64,000 nt of DNA from Chloroflexota bacterium. GTDB lineage: Bacteria; Chloroflexota; Anaerolineae; SpSt-313. The stretch lies in assembly GCA_029553955.1 (NCBI GenBank), contig JAKPJZ010000250.1, positions 186,001 to 250,000 of the forward strand, in the 5' to 3' direction. A model generated the notes under the pieces. That model did no database searches, was not told the origin of the DNA, and saw only the letters and a list, made by a program, of their open reading frames with translations. This document shows positions 32,350-39,797 of this stretch, one piece after another; the first letter of the stretch is position 1; each line of letters begins with the position of its first letter. A program made the position numbers and the translations under genes.

Positions 32350-33588
32350 TCACGGCGAGGCTTGCAGCAGGCGCTGTGCATCGAAAAGGTGAAAGTGAGT
32401 GACATAGCGCTCCATGGCGCGGGCGATGCGGTCGACGACGGCCTGGTGCGGGTCGGCCATGGCGGTCGCCAGATTCTCGTACAGCCGCTGCCTGGCCTCG
32501 AGCACGCGCGGGTCGGTCCAGGCGTAGCGGGCGCCGGTCTGCACCAGCCAGGTGCGGCGCGCCGGCGACAGCTCGGCAAAGGCGACGTCCTTCTCCTCGG
32601 GTCTCAGCCACTTCTGCCAGCGGTTCGACTCGACCACCGCCGCCTGCAACGCCTCCATGATGCCCGAGCGCGCTCGCCCGCTGCGGCCACGCAACATGTC
32701 GGACTCACGTGCGGCGAGCTCGGCCAGTGCCAGGAGCTCTTCGCCGGTGAACTCGGGCCCCACGTTGGCGCCACCCATGCCGCTGGCGGGGTAGGCCTCG
32801 GGGTTGGCCACCCAGTCGGTATAGTGCCCTTTGACGAGCGAGCCCAGGGGGGCCACGATGCCGTAGAGGCGGCCGGCGATCGCGGGGTCGAAGACCGGGT
32901 TGCCCAGGTCGGTGCCCACTTTGCCGACGATGAAGCAAGGCCAGGTATCGCCCAGGCCCGCCGCATCCAGGCGCACTCGCAACCCGCGCACAAAGGCACA
33001 AAAAGTATCGAAATCTACCAGGCCGCCGTGCACTTCCTCGGTGCCCACCTCGTAGGAGACGGGGGGCAGCCGCCGGTGCTGCCGTTCGGCCTCGCAGTGG
33101 GCCACCAGCTCGACGGTGCGCTCGAGCACAGCTTCGATGGCGAGCGGCCGGCCGGGTGCGAGCTCGCGGTCGACGGTCGGGTCGAGGTGCAGGAGCTGGT
33201 AGCCGGCCTCGAGGCAGGCGGTCAGCGAGGCCTTGAGCTCGGCCATTGTCTCGGCCAGCGAGAGGTGGGCGGCGGCATGGCTGTCTTTGAGCCAGGGACC
33301 GCCGTGATCGAGGCAGGGGTAGAGGGCGCTGCGGCAGCCGTACTTGCGCCGGTAGCCCTCCATCTCGCGTACAAAGGTCGCGGGCGTCCAGCCGGTGTAG
33401 CCGCCGTCGCGGTCGACCTGGTTGAGGGTGGCTGCGAAGAGCATGGGGGCGTTGTTGGCTGCCGCGACCTGGACCGCCGCTTCGAGCACCGCCGCCGAGT
33501 TGGGGCAGGTCGCGAGGAGCGTGAGCTACGCCTGGCCGTTCTCGCGCAGTTCGATGATGCGGGCAATCGTCTCCTGCAGGGTACGCAT
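32350..33588 (-). pseudogene. GatZ/KbaZ-like protein interrupted by an in-frame amber codon
   Basis: Read through the stop this is 412 codons, the normal length. The natural start is ATG 33588 (MRTLQETIARIIELRENGQA) with gaggtg 6 nt upstream. Codon 21 is TAG (33526-33528). The frame then resumes [51 protein letters not shown], followed by [10 protein letters not shown] and [10 protein letters not shown], as in the non-catalytic subunit of tagatose-bisphosphate aldolase. No GatY/KbaY catalytic partner is near. Related thermophile proteins have been reported to act alone as fructose-6-phosphate 4-epimerases. Without readthrough, only an internal start (GTG 33489) gives protein. It may be a recent mutation, a sequencing error or recoding; all other domains look intact. 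Confidence 0.85.
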
Positions 33589-33729
33589 GTGCTTCACCTC
33601 GCGCGGGGACCGGCGGGCCGACCCCGCGTAGATCGGGCTTCCCTAGACGGCTGCGGCAACAATCATTCCACGGGGCGAGGATAAGGAACGACGCCCACAA
33701 GGGGCTAGGCTGCGACTTTTCGGACAGGC

Positions 33730-34776
33730 TTACAGGTAGACGACGCTGCTCAGGTTGCGCGGCGCGTCGGGATTGAGCCCTTTCGCCATGGCACGGTGGT
33801 AGGCCAGGAGCTGCAGTGTGGGCAGGTAGAGCGGCCCGCGCAGGTCGTTGGGCAGGCCCGACTCGAGGTAGACCGTATAGTCGGCGGGCAGCGGTGCGGC
33901 GCCTCTGTCCTCGGCGAGCACAAGGGTCTGCGCGCCCATCTCCCTCACCTCGGCCAGCACGGCCGCCTCCTGCTCGCGCGCGTTCTGGCTGAGGAGCCCC
34001 ACGACGAGCATGTCGGGCGCGACGACCGATTTCGGCCCGTGGCGGAACTCGAGCAAGTGAAAGGCCTCGGAGGCGGAGAGGCTCATTTCTTTCATCTTGA
34101 GCATGGCCTCGCAGGCCAGGCCGTAGCGCACGCCCGAGCCGAGGAAGGCGAAGCGCTGGATGCCCTGGTCGCGGCCGAGCTGTTCGGCCAGCGGCCCGTA
34201 GGTGGCGACCTGCCGCGCGGCCAGGGCGGGGAGGGCCTCGATATCGCGCAGCGCTGCATCCCGGCCGGCGGCCAGGAGCGCCGCGTAGAGGGTGAGCAGC
34301 AGCATGCTGGAGAACGAGCGCGTCTGCGCGACGCTCTGCTCCTCCGCGCCCCGCGCCACGAGGGCGTGCCTCGCAGCGGCAACGAGGGGCCGCCCGGCAT
34401 AGCAGCTCACCGCGAGCACGTCATCGCCCGCCCGCCGGCGATATACCTCCACGGCGCGCAAGGTCTCGGTCGTTTCTGCAGAGCGCGAGACCGCGACCAG
34501 GAGCGAGGGCGACCTGGGGAGCGCCAGTTCGGGGTAGAGCCAGAGCTCGGAGGCAGGGAAGGCCCGCGCCGGCGTGCCGGTCACAGCCTGCCACGTGGCA
34601 GCCGCCGTCACAGACAGATAGTAGGTCGAGCCACAACCGGTGAAGGCCACCTCGGCGCGCGGCCTGGCCAGCCATGGACGCAAGGCCGCGCCCTCGGTTG
34701 CCGCCGCGGCCAGCGTAGCCGCCCAGGCTTCGTCCTGACCGACGATCTCGCGATAGGTGTAGCTTCCCGGCCTCAT
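33730..34776 (-). CDS. agaS: AgaS-type SIS aldose-ketose isomerase/deaminase
   Basis: 348 aa with two SIS domains. AgaS converts galactosamine-6-phosphate to tagatose-6-phosphate plus ammonia. Motifs: VAFTGCGSTYYLSVTAAATW, SRSAETTETLRAVE, SFSSMLLLTLYA and LLEFRHGPKSVVAPDMLVVGLLS. The Ser/Thr loops bind the phosphate. ATG 34776 follows agggag. It lies between the DeoR-type regulator and the GatZ-like gene in one transcript. Glucosamine-6-phosphate deaminase is a less likely alternative. Confidence 0.87.
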   Translation of the reverse strand: MRPGSYTYREIVGQDEAWAATLAAAATEGAALRPWLARPRAEVAFTGCGSTYYLSVTAAATWQAVTGTPARAFPASELWLYPELALPRSPSLLVAVSRSAETTETLRAVEVYRRRAGDDVLAVSCYAGRPLVAAARHALVARGAEEQSVAQTRSFSSMLLLTLYAALLAAGRDAALRDIEALPALAARQVATYGPLAEQLGRDQGIQRFAFLGSGVRYGLACEAMLKMKEMSLSASEAFHLLEFRHGPKSVVAPDMLVVGLLSQNAREQEAAVLAEVREMGAQTLVLAEDRGAAPLPADYTVYLESGLPNDLRGPLYLPTLQLLAYHRAMAKGLNPDAPRNLSSVVYL

Positions 34777-34820
34777 CTCGATGCTCCCTTTGACTGTCTC
34801 TTTGGCAGCGCAGGGAATCT

Positions 34821-35585
34821 TTAGACCAGGACGACCTGGATCCCTGCGCTGCGCAACTCGGCTACAATGTCGGCGGGAGCCTCGCTGTCGGTCACAACTA
34901 TCGTCGCCGCAGTCACTGGCGCTGTTCGGCTCGCCGCGATGTGCCCGAACTTGGTATGATCGGCGACGATGATCACAGTGTCGCTGATGCTCAGGATGGC
35001 CCGGTCGGTCATCAACTCTTGCAGGTGCTCGCTGCTCAGGCCGTGTTGGACGTCGATGCCGGCGATGCCCATAATGACTTTGCTGACCTTGATATCGCGC
35101 AGAGCGGCCTCGGCCAGGTGCCCGATGAGCGAGAGCTCGCTATGCCGCAGGAAGCCACCGACGACGGCGACGGTGATCGAGGGGGCGCAGGCCAGGGCCT
35201 CGGCCACTGTGAGGGCATTGGTGACGACCGTCAGGCTGGTACGGCCCACCAACGCTTCGGCCACCGCCAGCGCCGTCGTGCCCGAGCCGATAAAGATCGC
35301 CTCGCCTTCGCGCACCATCGCGGCCACAGCGAGCGCGATGCGCCGCTTGACCCCCGCCTGCTGCCGCACACGCTCCAATACCGGCGGCTCGGCGTGGGCC
35401 GGCCGTTCGCAACGCAGCGCCCCGCCATGGATGCGCCGTAGCAGTTGCTGCGCGTCGAGGTCATCCAGGTCGCGGCGGATGGTCATTTCGGCGACGCCAA
35501 AACGCTGCGCGAGGTCGGCGACGGTGGCGCGCCCGCCGGCGTCGATGAGGCGCACAATCTCGCGACGGCGCTCTTCTCTCAACAT
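34821..35585 (-). CDS. DeoR-family sugar-phosphate-responsive repressor (AgaR-like)
   Basis: 254 aa. The N-terminal helix-turn-helix MLREERRREIVRLIDAGGRATVADLAQRFGVAEMTIRRDLDDLD is followed by the DeoR sensor domain (AIFIGSGTTALAVAEAL, TVVTNAL, GGFLRHSELSLIGH, HTKFGHIAASRTAPV). Such repressors release DNA when a pathway sugar phosphate binds. It is the first gene of the deoR-agaS-gatZ unit and shares an operator-like box with the PTS unit, so autoregulation and control of both units is inferred. Confidence 0.93.
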   Translation of the reverse strand: MLREERRREIVRLIDAGGRATVADLAQRFGVAEMTIRRDLDDLDAQQLLRRIHGGALRCERPAHAEPPVLERVRQQAGVKRRIALAVAAMVREGEAIFIGSGTTALAVAEALVGRTSLTVVTNALTVAEALACAPSITVAVVGGFLRHSELSLIGHLAEAALRDIKVSKVIMGIAGIDVQHGLSSEHLQELMTDRAILSISDTVIIVADHTKFGHIAASRTAPVTAATIVVTDSEAPADIVAELRSAGIQVVLV

Positions 35586-35630
35586 TGGCCCTGCCCCAAG
35601 GTACGATTGCGTAGGTGTGCGTTCTGTTCT

Positions 35631-35682
35631 ATCTTAGCATATTCATGTCACTTTGTCAACGATTCGCACACGTACGCACATC
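35631..35682 (-). promoter_or_regulatory. Promoter and operator-like box for deoR-agaS-gatZ
   Basis: Minus strand TTGACA - 17 nt - TAAGAT. The box GATGTGCG-N4-TGTGCGAATCGTTGACAAAGT covers the -35 and matches the PTS-operon box in all but the 4-nt spacer and one base. Confidence 0.8.
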
Positions 35683-35846
35683 GCCTCTAGTACGGCAACC
35701 GTGCTTGTGTGGCAAGGCACGCGATCCGGGCGCACGACGGTATGTGCCCGCGCAGGTATGCCTGCGCCCAAGGGGCGGATGCGGAGCGTGTCAGCCGGCA
35801 GCTACCCGGAAGGTCAGCAGTGGCAGCGCCAAATACGGTTGTAGTA

Positions 35847-38498
35847 CTAGCGGCGCGCCAGACGCATGCCGTTCAGCGTGACGATGAGTGACGTGCCGAC
35901 GTCGGCAAAGACGGCGCTCCACAGAGTGGCGATGCCGAGCACGGCCAGAGCCACGAAGGCGAACTTGACGGCGAGCGAGAAGCCGATGTTTTGGCGGATA
36001 ACGGCCAGGGTGCGCCGGCTGAGCTGCAGGGTGCGGGGCACCTTGGCGAGGTCGTCGCCCATGAGGGCGATGTCGGCGGTCTCGAGCGCGGCGTCGGAGC
36101 CAGCGGCGCCCATGGCGATGCCGACGGTGGCGCGCGCCAGCGCCGGCGCGTCGTTGACCCCGTCGCCCACCATGGCCACCGAGCCGTACTTGGCCAGCAG
36201 GCCGGCGATGGCGCCGACCTTGTCCTCGGGCAGCAGGTTGGCGCGCACCTCGTCGATGCCGAGCTCGCGGGCGATGGCGGCCGCGGTGGCGGGGTTGTCG
36301 CCGGTGAGCATGACCGTGTGCCGGATGCCGGCCTGGCGCAGGCTGGCGACCGCCTCGCGGGCCTCGGGCCGCGCCCGGTCGGCCACGGCGATGATGCCCC
36401 GTAGGGGCGAGGTCTCCTCGCCCCCGTTGGGTGGGGGCTCCTCGCCGCCACGGTGATGGGGCGAGGAAACCTCGCCCCTACGGTCGCCGGGTTCGCAGCG
36501 GCCGAGGACGAAGACGGTCTTGCCCTCGCGCTCCAGGTCGAGCAGGCGCGCCTCGACCTGCGGCGGGATGGTGAGGCACTCGGCCAAGAGCGAGCGGTTG
36601 CCGATGGTGAAGGTCGTTCCCTGCGCCACGCCGCGCGCCCCACGGCCGGGCAGCGCCTGGAAATCGGCGGCCGGCGGCGGGTAGATGCCGCGATGGCGTG
36701 CCTCGCGTACCACGGCCTGGGCCAGCGGGTGCTCCGAGTTGCGCTCGAGCGCGGCGGCCAGTGTGAGCACCTCGGCTTCGCTCGCTGTGCCCAGGGGGAG
36801 GATGTCGGTCACCACTGGCTGGCCCACGGTGAGCGTGCGTGTCTTGTCGAAGGCGATGGCCTGTACCTCACCCAGCGTCTCGATGTAGGCGCCGCCTTTG
36901 ACGAGCACGCCCTCATGGGCGGCGCGGCCCAAGGCCGAGACGATGGCGACCGGCGTGGAGATGACCAGCGCGCAGGGGCAGGCGATGACCAAGAGCGTCA
37001 GCGCGCGCAGGATCCACACGTTGGCGGGCGCGCCGGTCAAGAGCGGCGGGATGATGGCGATGGCGACGGCGATGGCGATGACCACCGGCGTGTAGATGCG
37101 CGCAAAGCGGTCGACAAAGCGCTGCGAGGGCGCCCGTTGTGCCTGGGCCTGCTCGACCAGGCGCACGATGCGCGCCAGGGCGCTGTCGGAGACCGGCTGG
37201 GTGACGTGCACGGTGAGCGCACCGTGGCCGCTCACGGTGCCGGCATAGACGCGGTCGCCCTGCGCCTTGTCGACCGGGACGGCCTCGCCGGTGATGGGCG
37301 ATTCGTCGACGGCCGAGGTGCCTGCGGCGACCTCGCCGTCGGCCGGGATGCGCTCGCCGGGCCGCACGCGCACCAGGTCGCCCACGTGGAGCGCCTCCAC
37401 GCGCACGCGCTCCTCGTGGTCGCCATGGATGAGGGTGGCCTCCTGCGGCGTGAGCTCGATCAACGCGTGCACGGCATCGCGGGCGCGGTCGAGGGTGTAG
37501 GCCTCGAGCGTGTTGCCCAGCGAGAAGAGGAAAATGACGACGGCGGCCTCGCTCCACTCGCCGATGGCGGCGGCGCCAATGACGGCGATGGTCATCAGCA
37601 GGTTCATGTCGATGACGAAGGTGCTGCGCAGGCTGGCCACGGCGCTGCGTGCCACGTCGTAGCCGCCGACGACGATAGCCAGGCCGTAGAAGACGATGCC
37701 TACCCAGGGCGCCAGGGGCGCGGCCGAGAGGATGGCGCCCAGGGCCGTGAGGGCGCCTGCGGCGATGGTGCGCCGGCCGCGGCGCTGCCGGAAGAGGAAG
37801 GCCCAAAAGTCACGCCGGGGCGGCTGCCGCACCACCTCGCCCGCCTCCAGGCGCGCCGTGTAGCCCGCGCGCGAGACGGCGCTCGTGATCTGGGCCACCA
37901 CCTCGTCGCCGCCGGTCGCCTGGACGTCGATGGTGGCGGCGCCAAAGTTGATGCTGGCGCCGGCCACGCCGGGCAGGCCGGCGACGAGGCTTTCGAGCCC
38001 CTTGGCGCACTCGGCGCAATCGAGTCCCTCGAGGCGGAAGCGCAGCGCGGCGGGCGCACGCTCGGCCACGTCGTAGCCCAGGGCGCGGATCAGGGCGACG
38101 ATCTCGTCGCGGCCGACGCGCTCAGCATCGTAGGCCAGCTCGACCTGGCCCAGGGCGAACTCGACGCGCGCCGACTGCACGCCCGGCATGTTGGCGAGCG
38201 ACGCCTCCACGCCGCGCGCGCACTCGGGGCAGTCCATCTCGGTGACGTTCAGGCGCTCGTGGCGATAGCGGCGGCTCACGGCCTCGCCGGCGCTGTCGAC
38301 CGCGTTCGCCATGTCTTCTGCCGAGATGATTGCGGGGTCGTAGCCGACGATGAGCTTGTCGCGCTCGTGCGAGAACTGCACCGATTGCACCCCAGCGCGC
38401 TGCTCGAGCGCGCTCGATAGGTGGCTGATGCATTGCTCGCAGCCCGCAGCATTGGGCAGCGCGCGGGCGATGTCATAGATACCGGTGGCGGTAGGCAA
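35847..38498 (-). CDS. P1B-type heavy-metal ATPase (Zn/Cd/Pb type) with three HMA domains
   Basis: 883 aa metal-efflux pump. Three N-terminal HMA domains each keep a CxxC: GCEQC (about 20), DCPEC (about 90) and DCAEC (about 160). The membrane metal site is ACPCALVIS in helix 6, the Cys-Pro-Cys of ZntA/CadA. TGEAVP, MLTGDN and GDGVNDAP are normal. Two oddities are visible. The phosphorylation motif reads DKTRTLT instead of DKTGTLT. A 30-residue insert (GDRRGEVSSPHHRGGEEPPP...) in the nucleotide-binding domain is encoded by a palindromic repeat. The start is TTG with gaggtg upstream. It lies 9 nt after arsR, one operon. Confidence 0.93.
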   Translation of the reverse strand: MPTATGIYDIARALPNAAGCEQCISHLSSALEQRAGVQSVQFSHERDKLIVGYDPAIISAEDMANAVDSAGEAVSRRYRHERLNVTEMDCPECARGVEASLANMPGVQSARVEFALGQVELAYDAERVGRDEIVALIRALGYDVAERAPAALRFRLEGLDCAECAKGLESLVAGLPGVAGASINFGAATIDVQATGGDEVVAQITSAVSRAGYTARLEAGEVVRQPPRRDFWAFLFRQRRGRRTIAAGALTALGAILSAAPLAPWVGIVFYGLAIVVGGYDVARSAVASLRSTFVIDMNLLMTIAVIGAAAIGEWSEAAVVIFLFSLGNTLEAYTLDRARDAVHALIELTPQEATLIHGDHEERVRVEALHVGDLVRVRPGERIPADGEVAAGTSAVDESPITGEAVPVDKAQGDRVYAGTVSGHGALTVHVTQPVSDSALARIVRLVEQAQAQRAPSQRFVDRFARIYTPVVIAIAVAIAIIPPLLTGAPANVWILRALTLLVIACPCALVISTPVAIVSALGRAAHEGVLVKGGAYIETLGEVQAIAFDKTRTLTVGQPVVTDILPLGTASEAEVLTLAAALERNSEHPLAQAVVREARHRGIYPPPAADFQALPGRGARGVAQGTTFTIGNRSLLAECLTIPPQVEARLLDLEREGKTVFVLGRCEPGDRRGEVSSPHHRGGEEPPPNGGEETSPLRGIIAVADRARPEAREAVASLRQAGIRHTVMLTGDNPATAAAIARELGIDEVRANLLPEDKVGAIAGLLAKYGSVAMVGDGVNDAPALARATVGIAMGAAGSDAALETADIALMGDDLAKVPRTLQLSRRTLAVIRQNIGFSLAVKFAFVALAVLGIATLWSAVFADVGTSLIVTLNGMRLARR
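36399..36483. repeat. Palindromic repeat inside the metal ATPase gene
   Basis: ccgtaggggcgaggt ... acctcgcccctacgg form 15-nt terminal inverted arms; a second hairpin-like stretch lies inside. Read in frame it adds about 30 Gly/Glu/Pro-rich residues between VFVLGRCEP and IIAVADRARPEA without breaking the gene. Confidence 0.85.
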
Positions 38499-38507
38499 AT
38501 CGGCACC

Positions 38508-38864
38508 TCACTCGTGCGTGACGTGCTCCATGCCGCTCGTAAAGAGGCCGAGGATGTGGTCATCGTCGAGCGCATAGTAGACCATGCGTCCGCGCTTGGC
38601 GCGTCGCACCAGGCGAAGGGAACGCAGCAAGCGCAACTGGTGCGAGATGGCCGACTGGCTCATGCCCAGGCTGGCGGCCAGGTCGCAGACGCAGAGCTCG
38701 GCCTGGCTGAGCGCCGAGATGATGCGCACGCGGGTGGGGTCGCCGAGGGCCTGGAAGAGCTCGGCGAGGCGCGTGGCGGTCAGGCCGTCGACGATGTGCG
38801 GCGCGACGGCGCGCACCCGCTCCTCGTCGATGTAGGTCACCTCGCAGCGGTCCTCGCGCATCAT
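38508..38864 (-). CDS. ArsR/SmtB-family metal-sensing repressor
   Basis: 118 aa winged-helix repressor. The recognition helix is in LGMSQSAISHQLRLLRSLRLV. Two metal-site signatures are present: ELCVCDLAA in the alpha3/alphaR region (ArsR/CadC-type thiols), and DDDHILGLFTSGMEHVTHE at the C-terminus, matching the alpha5 Zn site (DxHx10HxxE/H) of SmtB/CzrA. An N-terminal Cys (REDRCEV) could complete a CadC-like site. It precedes the ATPase in one operon. Its own promoter contains the classic SmtB/CadC operator. Confidence 0.93.
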   Translation of the reverse strand: MMREDRCEVTYIDEERVRAVAPHIVDGLTATRLAELFQALGDPTRVRIISALSQAELCVCDLAASLGMSQSAISHQLRLLRSLRLVRRAKRGRMVYYALDDDHILGLFTSGMEHVTHE

Positions 38865-38883
38865 CCTGTGCCTCTTTCTGAAC

Positions 38884-38935
38884 GTATGAGCAACTGTTCA
38901 TATATCAGTATATCATGGATTGCGCATGCCGTCAA
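38884..38935 (-). promoter_or_regulatory. Promoter and SmtB/CadC-type operator of the metal operon
   Basis: Minus strand TTGACG - 17 nt - TATACT (38907-38935). The inverted repeat TATGAACAGTTGCTCATA (38885-38902) starts just past the -10, over the transcription start. Its form matches the known SmtB-family operator ATATGAACA-N2-TGTTCATAT closely. Confidence 0.88.
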
Positions 38936-38964
38936 AACGTGCCGTCTCTCTACCGGTCCGGTCC

Positions 38965-39060
38965 GTCATTGCGAGTACCCCAGGGTTCGCCGAACCCTGT
39001 GCCAAGCACAGAACCTTGGCTTGTCATTGCTTCGTCGGCTGCGGCCTCCTCGCAATGACA
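38965..39060. repeat. gtcattgcgag inverted repeat, copy 2 (family T)
   Basis: Nearly identical over 96 bp to 17785-17880, including gcttcgtcggctgcggcctcctcgcaatgaca. It lies between the metal operon promoter and the end of the nitroreductase gene. Confidence 0.87.
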
Positions 39061-39071
39061 GATCGAGCCGG

Positions 39072-39695
39072 CTATCCCTCCCAGCGGACGACGCTCGGCA
39101 GGGGCTTGCGGCGGCGGGGGGCGGGCTGCTCGGCGGGGTAGCCGAGGGCGACGGTGGCCAGGAGCTGGCCTTCGCCGCCGAGCCAGGCGTGCACCTCGCG
39201 TGTGGCGAGGTTGGGGTAGCCCAGCCACACGGCGCCGAGGCCGAGGCCGTGGGCGGCGAGGAGCAGGTTCTGCACGGCGGCGGCGACGCTTTCGACGACC
39301 ATGGTCCAGGTGAAGAGCGGGGCGAGGTCGCCGCTGGCCACCAGGCGCACGGCGGCGTCGCTGGGGCTAAAGACCGCCCATGCGGTGACGACGGCGGCCG
39401 CTTGCGCGATCATCTCGGCCGCGCGGCGGATGCCGTGCCGGTGCACCCAGAGGACGGGGTTGATGCCCGGCTGCATGCCGGCGGCGAAGCGGTGCAGCAG
39501 GGCAGCCAGCTCTTGCTTGCGCTCGCCCTGAAAGACGACAAAGCGCCATGGCTGCAGGTTGTCGGCCGAAGGCGCCCAGATGGCCGCCTCGAGGATGCGC
39601 TCCAGGTGCTCGCGGGGGATGGGCCGGCTCTGCCACGTGCGGATGCTGCGCCGCGCGCGCATGGCGGCGAGGAGGGCGTCGCTGTTCTGTTGCAT
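39072..39695 (-). CDS. Nitroreductase-family flavoprotein
   Basis: 207 aa. FMN-binding signature RRSIRTWQSRPIPREHLERILEAAIWAPSADNLQPWRFVV at the N-terminus and LLLAAHGLGLGAVWLGYP in the second half. These NAD(P)H-dependent enzymes reduce nitro compounds, quinones or flavins; the physiological substrate is open. The C-terminal RRRKPLPSVVRWEG matches the usual end. It has no close operon partner. Confidence 0.88.
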   Translation of the reverse strand: MQQNSDALLAAMRARRSIRTWQSRPIPREHLERILEAAIWAPSADNLQPWRFVVFQGERKQELAALLHRFAAGMQPGINPVLWVHRHGIRRAAEMIAQAAAVVTAWAVFSPSDAAVRLVASGDLAPLFTWTMVVESVAAAVQNLLLAAHGLGLGAVWLGYPNLATREVHAWLGGEGQLLATVALGYPAEQPAPRRRKPLPSVVRWEG

Positions 39696-39721
39696 GTCGA
39701 TATCCTGTCTCCCTGGGCCTG

Positions 39722-39790
39722 GATATCACCGCGGAGGCGCAGAGGACGCGGAGATGTTACTCATCCTCTCTGCGGCCTCTGCGGTGACTC
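39722..39790. repeat. accgcagag-type dispersed repeat
   Basis: tcaccgcggaggcgcagaggacgcgg and cctctgcggcctctgcggtga flank about 20 bp between the nitroreductase start and the WD40-like gene's end. Confidence 0.75.
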
Positions 39791-39797
39791 CTACCCT

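Noticed and set aside
33526-33528. Pyrrolysine or selenocysteine coding
   Set aside because: The codon is UAG, not UGA. No pyl genes are in the window and the family has no known pyrrolysine residue, so a nonsense mutation or read error is more likely.
36453-38420. 655-aa plus-strand ORF
   Set aside because: Antisense to the P1B ATPase; no recognisable domain.
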